Assembly (NCBI GenBank): GCA_003254905.1
Contig: QANU01107566.1
Coordinates: forward strand, 984,587 to 1,048,586
Direction of reading: 5' to 3'
Source: Nissolia schottii
Lineage: Eukaryota; Streptophyta; Magnoliopsida; Fabales; Fabaceae
DNA: 64,000 nucleotides
Made by a program: the position numbers and the translations under genes. The notes under the pieces were generated by a model. That model was given only the letters and a program-made list of their open reading frames with translations. It did no database searches and was not told the DNA's origin. This document shows, piece by piece, positions 1 through 11,551 of the stretch; position 1 is the stretch's first letter; each line of letters begins with the position of its first letter.

Positions 1-1617
1 ATTAGAGCATCTCAATAGGTGTATTATATGTTGGACATTGTGGATACACATCGTATTAAACTTCATTTAAGAGTATATGATGAGGGAGATAACACAGCAT
101 GTCACTTGACATGATCTGTCACTCAAAATGAGTACAAATAATATTTTTATCTCTCCAATAAAATTTTTATCTCAAATTCAATTTTTAACTTTCACTACTT
201 ACCATGTAGGTATTCAAATGCCAGGGGTTTGATCTCTAGTTTTGAATGTGAAATAGTTTTAAATTTTTTGGTCAGTTGTCTCACTCTTAGAGATACTTAC
301 ATATCAATGAATGGATTCGTCATTGGGACCTCGAAGTGAGATTTCGATCTTCAAAGTAAGATTGTTGTAAAGTGAAAGATTTTACCATTAGATTAATAAA
401 GTGAAAAGTGGAGCTCATATCATTTTATTGATTTAATGTGGAGATTTTTCACATTATCATCTAAAGTGAACAATATCATTTTAGAGGATCTTTATCCAAT
501 TATTATGCACTTAGTCATCCAATTAAATTATTTCATATACATAATTTTTTAAATAATAGACAAGAGAATTAACTTTATGCCACAAGATTTAATTAAATGA
601 AAATATAAAAAAAAATTGTATTGTTCATGGCAATTAATAAATTTTAAAACTAAATAGACTTCAAAGTTTAAAATATCTAGAATAAATAGATGTAAAAATG
701 CTAATACAAAAATGATATTTACATAAAATGAAAAACGCTAGTCTTGCTAATTGATGTTGGAGACCCGTATTTGAATTGTGTGCGCAAAAGAGGAGGGGGT
801 GGGGAAGAGGCAATTATATATGCACACTCCATACCAAAACCTAGAAATGAAAATTTAGGGACCACATAAGTGTGAGTGGTTGGATTGCTGACAGCTTTCT
901 ACGCAGAAAGGGCGATGGGATTGGGATGGCCATGGCCATGAATATTTGGTTATGACACAGCTTTCATGCTCTCATCATCATCATCAACAACACCAGGTGC
1001 AATTCTAGAGTTGGTACAGTTGGTGTTCCCCTCTCACCACGCCCCCACTATTATAGCTTTTGTTAGATATTACAACCTAGTAGAAACTTTATCATATTGA
1101 TATGATGACAAATGTTTCTTTTTAGTTTAACTTTTTTTTTTAATGAGTTTAATTTTTATTTATTAATAATATAAAGTTTTTTAGATTATTAACTAATCAA
1201 ATTTTATCACATTAGTATAAATGATTGATCTTCTTTTTCACTTTTTAAAAAAACCGTATCGAGAGATTTGATTGATTGACAATGTAAAAAAATTTATACT
1301 TTTAGTGGATAGAAATTAAACTCTAAATTTACTCCTATAAGTGTTAAAATTGGAATTAATTTCATTTCATTAATTCCAATTTTAATTTTTGTCAAATATA
1401 CTTGAAATAAGAGAATAAATTAAATTAAACAATAAGACTCACAAATATTTCTCATAATATTATTGATAAATTCATCATTTTACACATGTCGGTAAAAAAG
1501 TCTAGTGTTTGGAGTACCGCATTAATTTAGCTTCCATTTCCTCTTGTCTCACTCCCTTCTACACTTACACAAATGGATTTGTATTTGTACGAGCTTTTTA
1601 GTTTGTCTCCTTTATTA
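1..1617. other. AT-rich intergenic DNA
   Basis: No open frame with coding character and no repeat boundary could be recognised here. There are poly-A and poly-T tracts and a short CAT-rich stretch near 970-990. Treated as intergenic. Confidence 0.5.
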
Positions 1618-2172
1618 TAGGTGTATGCTAACCAATTCGAGTCATTTTTTTTTATATGAACCCACCAAATCAACAAATCTCACAATAGGTTGGACAACCT
1701 GATTTTGAATGGAATGATTTCTCTCAAGTTGATATGTTGGATAGTTAGGCGAGATGAGTGGGTCGACGAGTGTGCGAGATATTTTTTTTCTAAAAAAAGT
1801 TGCTTTTATTTGGATGCGGGGTTTGGAAGTTTTTTGTGTTTGGGTTTTTTTTATACCTTTTTGTGTTTGGGAATTTTTTTTCCTTTTTTTTGTGAGGGAC
1901 TTTTGTTGGTTTTTTGGGTGGATCTGAGTAAAGTTTTTTTTTATTAGGAATGGGGCATTAGATTGGGTTGGATTGCATTAGATAAAAAGAAAAAAACTTT
2001 CGTCAGGTAAATGAGTCAATTCGATTTTAGAATTCGATAACTTACCACCCATCCAACGAAACATCAGGTCGAGCGAGTTTTTACACAAGATCCAATTGAC
2101 TTTGAGTCGAGTTGACCCAATTAAATTTGAGTCAAACGAGTTAGGCGGGTTGGTTCACTGATGTACACTCCT
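1618..2172. mobile_element. possible hAT-like MITE
   Basis: The left edge reads AGGTGTATGCTAACC and the right edge, read on the other strand, AGGAGTGTACATCAGTGAACC, giving a loose terminal inverted repeat about 555 bp apart. The interior is AT- and T-rich and non-coding. I see no convincing target-site duplication, so this is only a candidate. Confidence 0.3.
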
Positions 2173-2551
2173 ATTCCTAGCTTGGCCATTCCATTAGTAA
2201 CTTGTAAAAAGTTCTGGGATTACATAATAATCCCTTACTATTGAAGATCAGAAAAGTTGAAAGGTGGTGTTGATAAGTTTTTAGTTTTTCTTAAATGTTA
2301 GAAAAATGAAGAAGAGTTTGCTTAATTTGTTTTAGACGTTTTGCAATTATAATAAACAAATTAAATTAAAAGTAAATCCATTGTGTTTTAAGCGTGAATG
2401 TAAAATAGTTACGGATTGATGAAGTTTAGACCAAATAAAGAATATATATTTTAAATGACCCATAAATTTGATACATTAAGGTTTTGTGTCATTATGCAAT
2501 TTAAAAGAAGGGTAGTAAAGTGGAATAAGACAACTCAATTTTTGAGGTAAT

Positions 2552-3008
2552 GTTATTTTGATTCATGAAACTGTAAGTTTAGGTCACTTTAATTTTTAAA
2601 ATTGTAAGTTGTATGTTAAATTAGTCATTGATTCACGTTTTTACTATGTCATCATATTTTCACAAATTTGTGATATTAAATAACATTGTGACAACAATTG
2701 AGGGTGTAAATGAGCTATGCCATCACCTAACTGCAAATGAGGTTGTGAGAGCATCTGCGATTGCAAATAAACCTGTGATATCCACTGAGAATTACAGTAC
2801 TAAGTAGTGTTACAGTTATATTTTCAATTTCAAATGATACTACAATCTCATTTGCAGTGAATTTAGGTCACAACCTCATTTAATGAAATAAATTAAAAAC
2901 AATACAAATGATGATAATGAGATAAATGAGTAGTAATTTAACTTATAAATTACAATTTAAAAGATAAAAAAGAATAATTACTTTGTATATTTGAAAGATC
3001 AAAATAAC
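2552..3008. mobile_element. foldback MITE (long imperfect inverted repeat)
   Basis: Both ends begin GTTATTTTGAT when read inward. The arms also share AAATTGTAA followed by GTTAAATTA, and nearer the centre CAAATGAGGTTGTGA (about 2736) faces TCACAACCTCATTT (about 2868). The whole 457 bp can fold on itself. There is no coding capacity. The arrangement is that of a non-autonomous foldback DNA transposon; the family cannot be assigned. Confidence 0.55.
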
Positions 3009-5848
3009 TAACTTGTACTACCTTCCGCTAGAGGAGAAGCAAATGGAGCAGTAATGTGTCTTTTTCATCTATTAATTGTATGTAATGGGCACGAAGTCTA
3101 GACCATGCACTCAACTGAGTCTTAAGCAGTTATTTTTCTCTCATCAATGAGACACAACAAACTAACTCTTGGTTGGCTACACAAGTGTCCCTCTCCAAAG
3201 CCCCAAAAAGTGAAGCTCTATCTCATGCATGCCTTCCACATATATTCCTTATTCTTAATTTGCTTTTTGCTTCTTACCCTAATTACCTGCGCACGTTCCC
3301 AGGGGAGATGACGAAGGTGGAACCATATATGGCAATGGCGGCGACACATGCGTAGGTGTTCCCACGGCAGCCATGGGGGGTGGAGCAGCTAGCGATAGAG
3401 CCGCGGAAGTTTGAAGATGGACGACAAGCATTAGTTAGTTAGTGATGGGTAAATTAATCTCTCGGGATGAATGGGAGCTGGATGGATGAGCTAGCTTGGC
3501 TCAAACATGCGTATTTCTCATTCTAAAATTGTAAAGATATCTTTATGTTTCATGAAAATATTATACATGAATTGGGTGCTCCTTCAACTTATCTTTTCTA
3601 TATATGATACAGGTTGCCAAAACTATTTGAATGTGACCTGCAGATTGATAGAAGCCCAAATTAGTATTTCATTAAACTGAGTTGTGTTTCACGAAACACG
3701 ATGAGTGAAAGGAGTTTCAATAACTCTACAGATAGATATCCCCGATCGAGCTAAAACGCGTATAGATCTACGACAAAACCAAGAGGTACCTAGGACAGCT
3801 TCCTCGAAATTGGGTCAAGGTGGACGGACACGATAATTTTTGTCTAATCTATTTGTGTGTGCAATAAAACTTAATGTACATAGACGATGATATGTTACTT
3901 CCATTCCATGTGTAAATAACTATGCACTAATGGTGTACGTTTGCTTAAATGCTTGCACATTAACATTACTTAATTAATTACAACTTCTATTGACTTAGGT
4001 GTTGAAATACATGTACACATTCTATTCAACGAAATTGTTCCAACTAAGTAAACACGTCTTCTCTACATATGATTTTTGGTTTATTTTATTTTTTGTTTAC
4101 AGTTAGAGTATACATGATATATATGCATATACATTGCATTTTATAAAAAGAATGGAGATATATATGTAGTGAAGATTGAGAAGGAATGACTATTGCATTT
4201 TTAATCCTTATATCGCCTTTTTGTTTGGTTCTTTTGCTATAAATTGATATTTATTTAGGATAACGATTCTTCTTGAATCTACATTCTTAACAAGAAAGAT
4301 ATTGACATCATCTTTAAAATGTATTTTCAGGTCTACAACATTCTTCAAAGAAAAAGATATGCGGAGGATCTAAGGTTAGTATTCATTCATGTTTTGAATC
4401 AGCCAAGCAAGTGTTGATATTTATTAGTACAGAGTTATTGCTTTCTTAGTTATTACAAATGGAGTGATAGCAGGACCAAAAATGTCTCTTCAATACTTTA
4501 CACAAAGTGATAAGAATTTTACCTTACTTTTTATTGAAACCTATAGACTAAATGATAGAGGGTTATAATTTTATGCTGCTACAATTTTCTGTTGATAATT
4601 CTCTTTGACCTTGCTGAAAGGAAAAAAATCGATCTACTTGCCTTATTTTGGTTTTTATTTGCTTCTATTTCTTTGTAATGGTAACAAATTCATTTTTATT
4701 CTCACCCCAGATCCTGGTGGTTTGAAGCAGGGTGTTTTCTTTTGCGTGTTGATTCTTCATTTAGATGTTGTGGCTGATGATGGATTCTGCGAGAGGGTTA
4801 AAGAAGAAAAGGAAGCAAGAGAAGAAGCATGATAAGAATAATGGATCTAATGCTTCTTCTAGGACGCCTTTGAAAGAGGGTCCTCTTTATTGGCCTTTTA
4901 GTTTCAACATTTCTTTTTCTTTTAATTCATGTGATTTGACCTTCGTTATTTTCGTATGTTTGGTATCATTGATATAATGATATGTAGGTTTGGTGTTGTG
5001 ATGAATCTTTTTGTGATGGGTTGTGTTGGTTTCTTTGCATCTAGATTTAATGTGGTTTCTGTTTTGCTTACTTTTGTCATCGAAATTGTACATAAAAAGC
5101 ACTGCATTTTGAATTTTTATGCATAAGCTAAGTACCCCTAATTTGACTTTATAGTTGACTGCTATTTCTGGTTGTGTTATCTTACCAATCTAGGAATGTT
5201 TAATCACATTATATGATAGCTCTTTAGTGAAATACTGAACACTGTAATTGAATAATATGCTACATTATGTGTATTTACCAAAAAAACTGAGGAGTGATAC
5301 TTTCTTGTTAATGATCAAAGAAAATAATTGTAGTCTTTTAATGCTTTCCATTTAATGCAAAATGTGATGTGGGCTTCAGATTATTGACATTCAAGTTACT
5401 TGCTGGTCAATCCTTTGCTATATCATTATTTTAGATATGTCCTTCCAATAAGCTACTATAGTACATCCTCTATTGTTTTTTTTATTAATGTCTATGCTAA
5501 TCAAGCAAATAGTATTTTTATTGTTCACATTTAAAAATTGATTTTCCTTTTCCCAAATGCATGTGTAAATAGGTCCATCATGCTGATTTTTTGCATGCAT
5601 TTGAGCTTATTTCCAGGTTGAATGATCAGTTCTGTTTTTCTTTCCCTGTATCCTAATGTAAGTTTCTACATTCTATCTAAGTTTTGTTCTTCCGTAGCAT
5701 GTCACTGATGGGGTTAGTTTCTTTTTGGTTATGTACAAGCAATTCTACAAACCATTTCTTTCAAGAACGCCATGTTCCACCACTAGATTTACTTCAAGAA
5801 TGCCTCTAAGACTCTCATTTATGCTGAATTAGCTGGTGTCCATGTCCA
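3009..5848. other. intergenic; two exon-like scraps
   Basis: No gene is recognised. Two short pieces look exon-like: 4331-4373 is bracketed by AG and GT, and about 4780-4900 encodes a Lys/Glu-rich stretch (GLKKKRKQEKKHDKNN). They may be remains of a decayed gene. No family match comes to mind. Confidence 0.3.
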
Positions 5849-5853
5849 ATTGG

Positions 5854-7202
5854 TGATAATTCTCCAACAAGAGTTATCTTTGTTTACTTTTTCTATTAGT
5901 TTTTAGTTAGGATAGTTTAGGATTTAGTGATTTTATTGCATGATTGGTTGAATATAATTGAATTTTTGTCTCTGATATGTTTGATGGTTTGGTTAAGCGT
6001 TTCAGGGTCAAAAATTAAGAAAAAGAGGAAATTTGGAGCTCAGAGACATATCTCGGGTGAGATGCATACATGTCTCGTGCGGGACAGAGGTTCTAAAGAG
6101 CAAAGTGTGAAGTCCCTGTGAAGTGTCTCATGCAAGATGCATATATGTCTCGCATGAGACGAATGTTTCAGAGAGCAATATTGGAGTCTTTGTGAGGGTT
6201 CTTGTGTGAAACACTATGCATCTCAACAAGACACGATCGGAATGGGCCCAAGCACTTAAAGAATTTAGGTTAAAACGCACGATGGGGTGGCAAACAAGGC
6301 ATTCGGTTTTCACTTTTATGTTTTTCTGTGTTGTCTAAGAGAGGGAGAAAGAACACACTAGGAGCCTAGAGAACATCAGGGGAGAAGATCAATTCGTTTT
6401 GTGATTTGATTCCGAGGGTTCCTCCATCTTCTATGTATATTTATATCTTTTCATCTCCAATGTGTGATTTCAATTTCTGCATTATGAACTAATTTCCTTT
6501 TTGATTGGGACGATGATGTAACCCAAATAATTTCTTCTAATTCCAATTTCGATGTTATTTAGTTTTTATCGATTGTGAATTGATTTCTCTACGCTTAATG
6601 CTTTTCATTGACTGGCCATTGATGAACTGTTAGTAAACTTAAGGGAACTTTGATAAAAGAAACCTAGGTGGCAATGAGTAATTAATCATCACTTAACTAT
6701 TTCTTAGAAATAAAGATAGATGGCGATGCAACCTTTAGTCTCACACGCTACAAAAGGATTCATTGAACTTAATCCCTAGGTGAACTATATTAATTTTAAG
6801 AAATTGGTTAATCGGGTCATTCATATGAGGTATACATGTTCTTGAAAGAGACTTGTATTAAAACAGGAATCAAGTTATCCTTTGTTAATAGCTTGAATAA
6901 CAAAGAAAGCTAAATTAGGGAAACATTAGTGGTGTAGTTAGAGTGCCAATCACCTAAATCATTATTGAATTAAATCATATTCCTCGTGGTTCTTGTTTTT
7001 TAATTTTTGTCCAAATTCATTCAATATTTACCATTTAAAATTTCTTCTCTAAAAACGCCACTTTGTGAATCAACTCCAATTTTATAATTTTTTATTATAT
7101 TCTTGATCATACCGTCATCGTGGGAACGATACTTTGGTCTTAGACCAATACTTTATTACTTGACAACGTGATATACTTGTCACGTATGTTTTTTCCACAT
7201 CA
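5854..7202 (+). mobile_element. solo LTR, Ty3/gypsy (Tat/Athila-like)
   Basis: A 1349-bp fossil that begins TGATAATT and ends CCACATCA, with the TG...CA termini of an LTR. It is flanked by the 5-bp duplication ATTGG at 5849-5853 and 7203-7207. The 3' part contains the phrase GGGAACGATACTTTGGTCTT followed by ACTTGACAACGTG, which resembles 3' ends of Tat/Athila-class LTRs as I remember them. No internal domain or second LTR is present, so it is a solo LTR left by LTR-LTR recombination. The matching duplication suggests moderate age. Confidence 0.75.
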
Positions 7203-7207
7203 ATTGG

Positions 7208-10200
7208 CCCAAATTTTGAGATGAGAGAGTCTAATAAAACTCCTCTGTTCAAAAAGTTGAATCCGCTTAGAAAGTTATCTTCTTGGGAAGGGTTGGAAAT
7301 GTTCAATTTGTGGCAAACTCAGTAGAAACACTATAACTTGTTTGGTTAGGCACTATGCCAAACACCTAATAATTTCATGAAATTTAATTAATCCATGCCT
7401 ACAATCTAATGATATACTCAAATAGGATGCATGTACAAATCTTGAACAAAGTCTCAACATTACTTAGTCGAATTCTGGCATTTTCAAGAAATCAAAAAAT
7501 TGAAGTATAGTCTTTCACTAGAAGTCCAAATTTTCAAAATATGGCAGTTAACTTTTTATATTTCAAAGAAAAGATATGCCTATTATAAATAGCTTAGATC
7601 ATAAAAATAAGTAATAGAAACTCATAAAATGAAAAAGGGTGGGCAGCAGTGTGTCTTCCTAATTAGAGTTAAAAGTTTTCACATTATTGCTAACTTTAGA
7701 TTGGTGATTGATTTTCTAGACACTACAAAAGCTTCTTGCATTAACATCTCTCTTTGAGCATGTCATCGTGGTTGCCATCCACATGCATCAATGGTCCAAA
7801 GCAATATATCCTATTTTTATTTGCCACATGCACCTTAAAATCACAAGGACAAGAACCTAATAATATTAAATTTTGTTGTAGAATTTCACACATCACATGA
7901 TCATTTCCATCGATGACTATAAGCAAACTACAAAAAAGACATGAGGTTGTTCTTTACTTAATGTGATATGACTGGTCTCATTTTATTACATTAGGTATTG
8001 AAATATGCAGGATAACATAATACCTGCTATTGTGTCACTGTTACTGAATCACCACATGCTTATAGTTAGCAATTTGTTTGAAAATTTGGTGGGCCAAATT
8101 ATGTCTTGTGCATGAACAACAGATTAGGTTGCACTTTGTTTGGAATTGGGAAACATATTATGCCTCAATTAAGTAGAGGCTACAAGTGCCTCAACCTATA
8201 TATAGTTAATGAGACGCAATTCATTTTAGATGAGGGGCACTTGAATTACTATCATATCATGAAAACCAATGAATACTTTCCTTTAATTTGATTCAGAAGC
8301 ATCGGTATGGTATTTAAATATTTATTATATATGCATTTTTTACTTGCACATATAGATTACGACAATCGCCAAATTAAAGAGCAACCCATAATCATGACCA
8401 CCACTAGCTAGCGCGATGATATCAGATAGAGTACGCAACAATGGTAAAAGTGAGTGCAAGACAAGAGGTCACTGGTGGGACTTGGGAGGATCGACTAGAG
8501 GAGTTGCAAGGGATGATATGTAGAAGCAGATGCATGCGTCAGCTATCAAGGACATCAACACTGCTTATTGTTTATGAATTGCTAGTGTGATTTTCTGCAT
8601 TCATTTGCTACTGAATTGTGATTTGTTATGAGTTGTTATGTACTAAAAATCTACATGGTGTATCCCTTCAAATTACATCCAGGAAGAAAATAATTAATTG
8701 CACCTTTTAATTAGTTTGGAATCCAACCATTTGAAAGTAGAGGTTAGTTCATGATCTTATCATGCTATGCTTAGGTATGCTTTTGGATAAACATATTACT
8801 TCTTTCGAGGGTAGATTTAGACATGTTTTGAATGTGAAAGTTATGCAAGGAATGAGTGACCGAAGATGTTTTTACTATCTCGTTCATGCTTGTTACTACG
8901 TACAGGGACTTGCTTCTTTTTGTTCCTTTATCATTTGCTTGTTTTAGTGCTTATGTTACAAGCTTATTACTTCCCTATAGTAGATACTATAAGCAGTGTA
9001 ACCTATTTGCTTTTCTTCCCTGTATTGATCAATGTATTCTAAAACAGGTTCGGATCAACTATCATCTACTTACTTTGCACTTCGATGTTACGATTACTAT
9101 GAATGCTAAATATTTAAATGGCATTATTTTATTCATCTATTAAATATCTCAGTTTGTTATCCCCTTAATGTTCATTCCAGATTATGCTCACTTGCATTTT
9201 TAAGTTTGTAGTAGTATCCTTCTCATCAGTTTAACCAAGCCATAAAGAAAAAAAAAAACATGATAGTAGTTTGTGTTGCAATTAATACATGAGCCTCTGA
9301 TCATTCATGAATTTGGAGGTCATAAGTTCAAAGATGCACTTGAAGTTATAATATGTCATGAAGACTCTTATAACAACCATGAGATAACCAACGTTGTGTA
9401 TAAGAAAGTTTTTAAATTGAGTACATGAGAAGTGTGGGGTCCTGCCTATGAGATCCCAACATATTAATGCCAATTCCATGATGTTCATCCACACTTTAAT
9501 TTTTCCACCTTACTTACACCACCTTATCCCCAACATTTTTTCTATTTTTTTTTAGTATAAATTATAATGAACTCTCTTCAAGATACCATATTACACACAA
9601 ACATCATGATTTCCAAAAATATATCATACTAACTTAGATTTTTTATTGGAATTATCAGTGTATTTTAGATATTAAACTCTACATAATTTGATTCAAGTCG
9701 GATTGAACCGTTATAAAAATAAAGCTCTTTCAAGTCTTAAGATACTCATGACACTCAAACTTAAAATTTTACTTAAAAAAAACATGAGTCGAGCCACTTA
9801 AATTACCTTTAATTTGTAGATAAGTTAAAGAGAAATAAGAATACCCCACTCATTCAAAAGTCATGTATATCAAAAGATTTGATTGAATAATAATGTTAAA
9901 AAACTTTACATTTTCCTTGATAAAAATTAAATTCATATATATTTATCTCTGTGACATTAATTTTGTCTACATAAAATTTAGAGCATTCATGTAATCAAAT
10001 CTTGTTGTAAAAAATTAGAGTAAATAATTACTTATTCTATTTTATAATATGTCAATTTTTTTTCTTTTTATTGTTTAAGAATATTTGTTTATTTGTAATA
10101 TCTGATTGACATTAATTTATTATTCTTTCATTTATATCCCTTAACCTTAGAAAAAAGAATAAGTATAGTAGTAATTATATTAAGGATAAAATTTGTGTCA

Positions 10201-10691
10201 ATTTCTTTATATCCATTACTCAAATTACAAAATGACATGTGTACAATTTTTTTGAGATAAGTGCACACTTTTAATTTTTTAATTACTTATTTTCAAAAAG
10301 TTGTATACTTCTCATCATAGGACTTGCATAATAGATACAATGGATATAAAGAATTTGATGCAAGTTTAGTTCTTATATTAATAGAAAATATTTTTTTATA
10401 TAAGGATAATTTTATGTATTTATATAATGTTGTACTATTTTTTAAATTTATTTTTGTTTGTCTTAATAATCTGTGTCTCATTTAATTTTTGACAAATATT
10501 ATAAAACAAAAACAATAATAAAAATTAGAGATCCAACATTACTTGACTTTTCGATAAACTTATGAATACTTAATGATGTTTAATTTCACAATTGATGGTT
10601 ACATTTTCCAAGTTGACTAATAACCAATTCATTGGCATACTATTTAACTTATGAATGAATCCTCTAATCCCGTAGACAAATACTAATTAAT

Positions 10692-10722
<31 letters not shown>

Positions 10723-10980
10723 GCTTCGTAAAATAACATTGAAATTTCAAGCAAGAACATATATAATAGATTATGGCGTTTACCAACATTGACGTTAAAT
10801 TGGTTGAACTAATCAAACATTGATGCGGCATGATTACTTTTGAAGAGGGAAAGGGATAGCAAAGCTGATTTATTTATTTAATTTGTTATTGTTGTTTTTA
10901 TTTTTTTAAAGTTGGTCTCGTAATGTTGTCATTGCACAAACTGAAGTTAGTAAAACAAAAGCAGAAAGAAGTGAAAAAGC
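7208..10980. other. intergenic DNA
   Basis: No supported gene. Short frames on both strands lack codon bias and recognisable motifs. The only simple repeat of note is the AAG tract at 10693-10722. The last 250 bp should contain the SPL6-like promoter, but I see no distinctive element there. Confidence 0.5.
10693..10722. repeat. (AAG)10 microsatellite
   Basis: Ten uninterrupted AAG units, about 860 bp upstream of the SPL6-like start codon. Confidence 0.9.
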
Positions 10981-11081
10981 TGTGCACTCAGATTGTCCCT
11001 CTCCAAAAATAGCAACCCAACACACCTCTTTCAGTCTCAGTTCCCATGGAGTTTGGGAAGCAACTTCCCTAACTAAGTTCA

Positions 11082-11117
<36 letters not shown>
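11082..11117 (+). repeat. (CT)n(CA)n microsatellite in SPL6-like 5' leader
   Basis: About eleven CT units run directly into about six CA units, inside the likely untranslated leader. CT-rich leaders are common in plant genes and bind GAGA-type (BPC) factors when double-stranded. A functional role here is inference. Confidence 0.8.
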
Positions 11118-11189
11118 CCCTCATCCCCACCATTCCAAGTACACTTCCACTCAAATGTGAATTAACTCTCTCTATCTCATGTGATTCAG

Positions 11190-11410
11190 GTATTTTTTCT
11201 CTCTCCATTTTTTCTTATAATAAATAAACATGGACTCTGTAATTATTTGCCTCCTTCAACTATTTCATCACCTGCCCCTTTCTGACTCTTTTCTACTATT
11301 TCTTTATGTACCCTGCTACTTGGGATTTTTCTCTTCTTTTCTGTCTCTTTTTCTATTTTTTTCTTTTGTTTTTTGGTTTTCTCTTTTTCTGTTGTATTTG
11401 GTTTTGTCAG
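11190..11410 (+). other. probable 5' UTR intron of the SPL6-like gene
   Basis: The donor ...GATTCAG|GTATTTT and acceptor TTTTGTCAG|GAATC bracket a 221-bp T-rich segment typical of plant introns. It lies wholly upstream of the chosen ATG at 11552. Inferred from splice signals only. Confidence 0.5.
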
Positions 11411-11551
11411 GAATCAAAGAGCTTCAAAGAGGGTAAAGTTGTGAGCTTTTTCTGCATTTCATTTGTGGGCACTCTTCAAGGTTGAAACTTTGGCCAAGTG
11501 GGGTTTTTCTGGTTTGGTGTTTTCTTTTGGGCTCTGATTCTGTTGCATGTA

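Noticed and set aside
4605-4977. Short frames rich in Lys/Glu and hydrophobic residues
   Set aside because: Overlapping frames with no shared support. Only a possible exon scrap is noted; a full gene cannot be supported.
11498-11551. Upstream in-frame ATG of the SPL6-like gene
   Set aside because: It would add an 18-residue hydrophobic extension foreign to SPL proteins; the MESW start fits the family.
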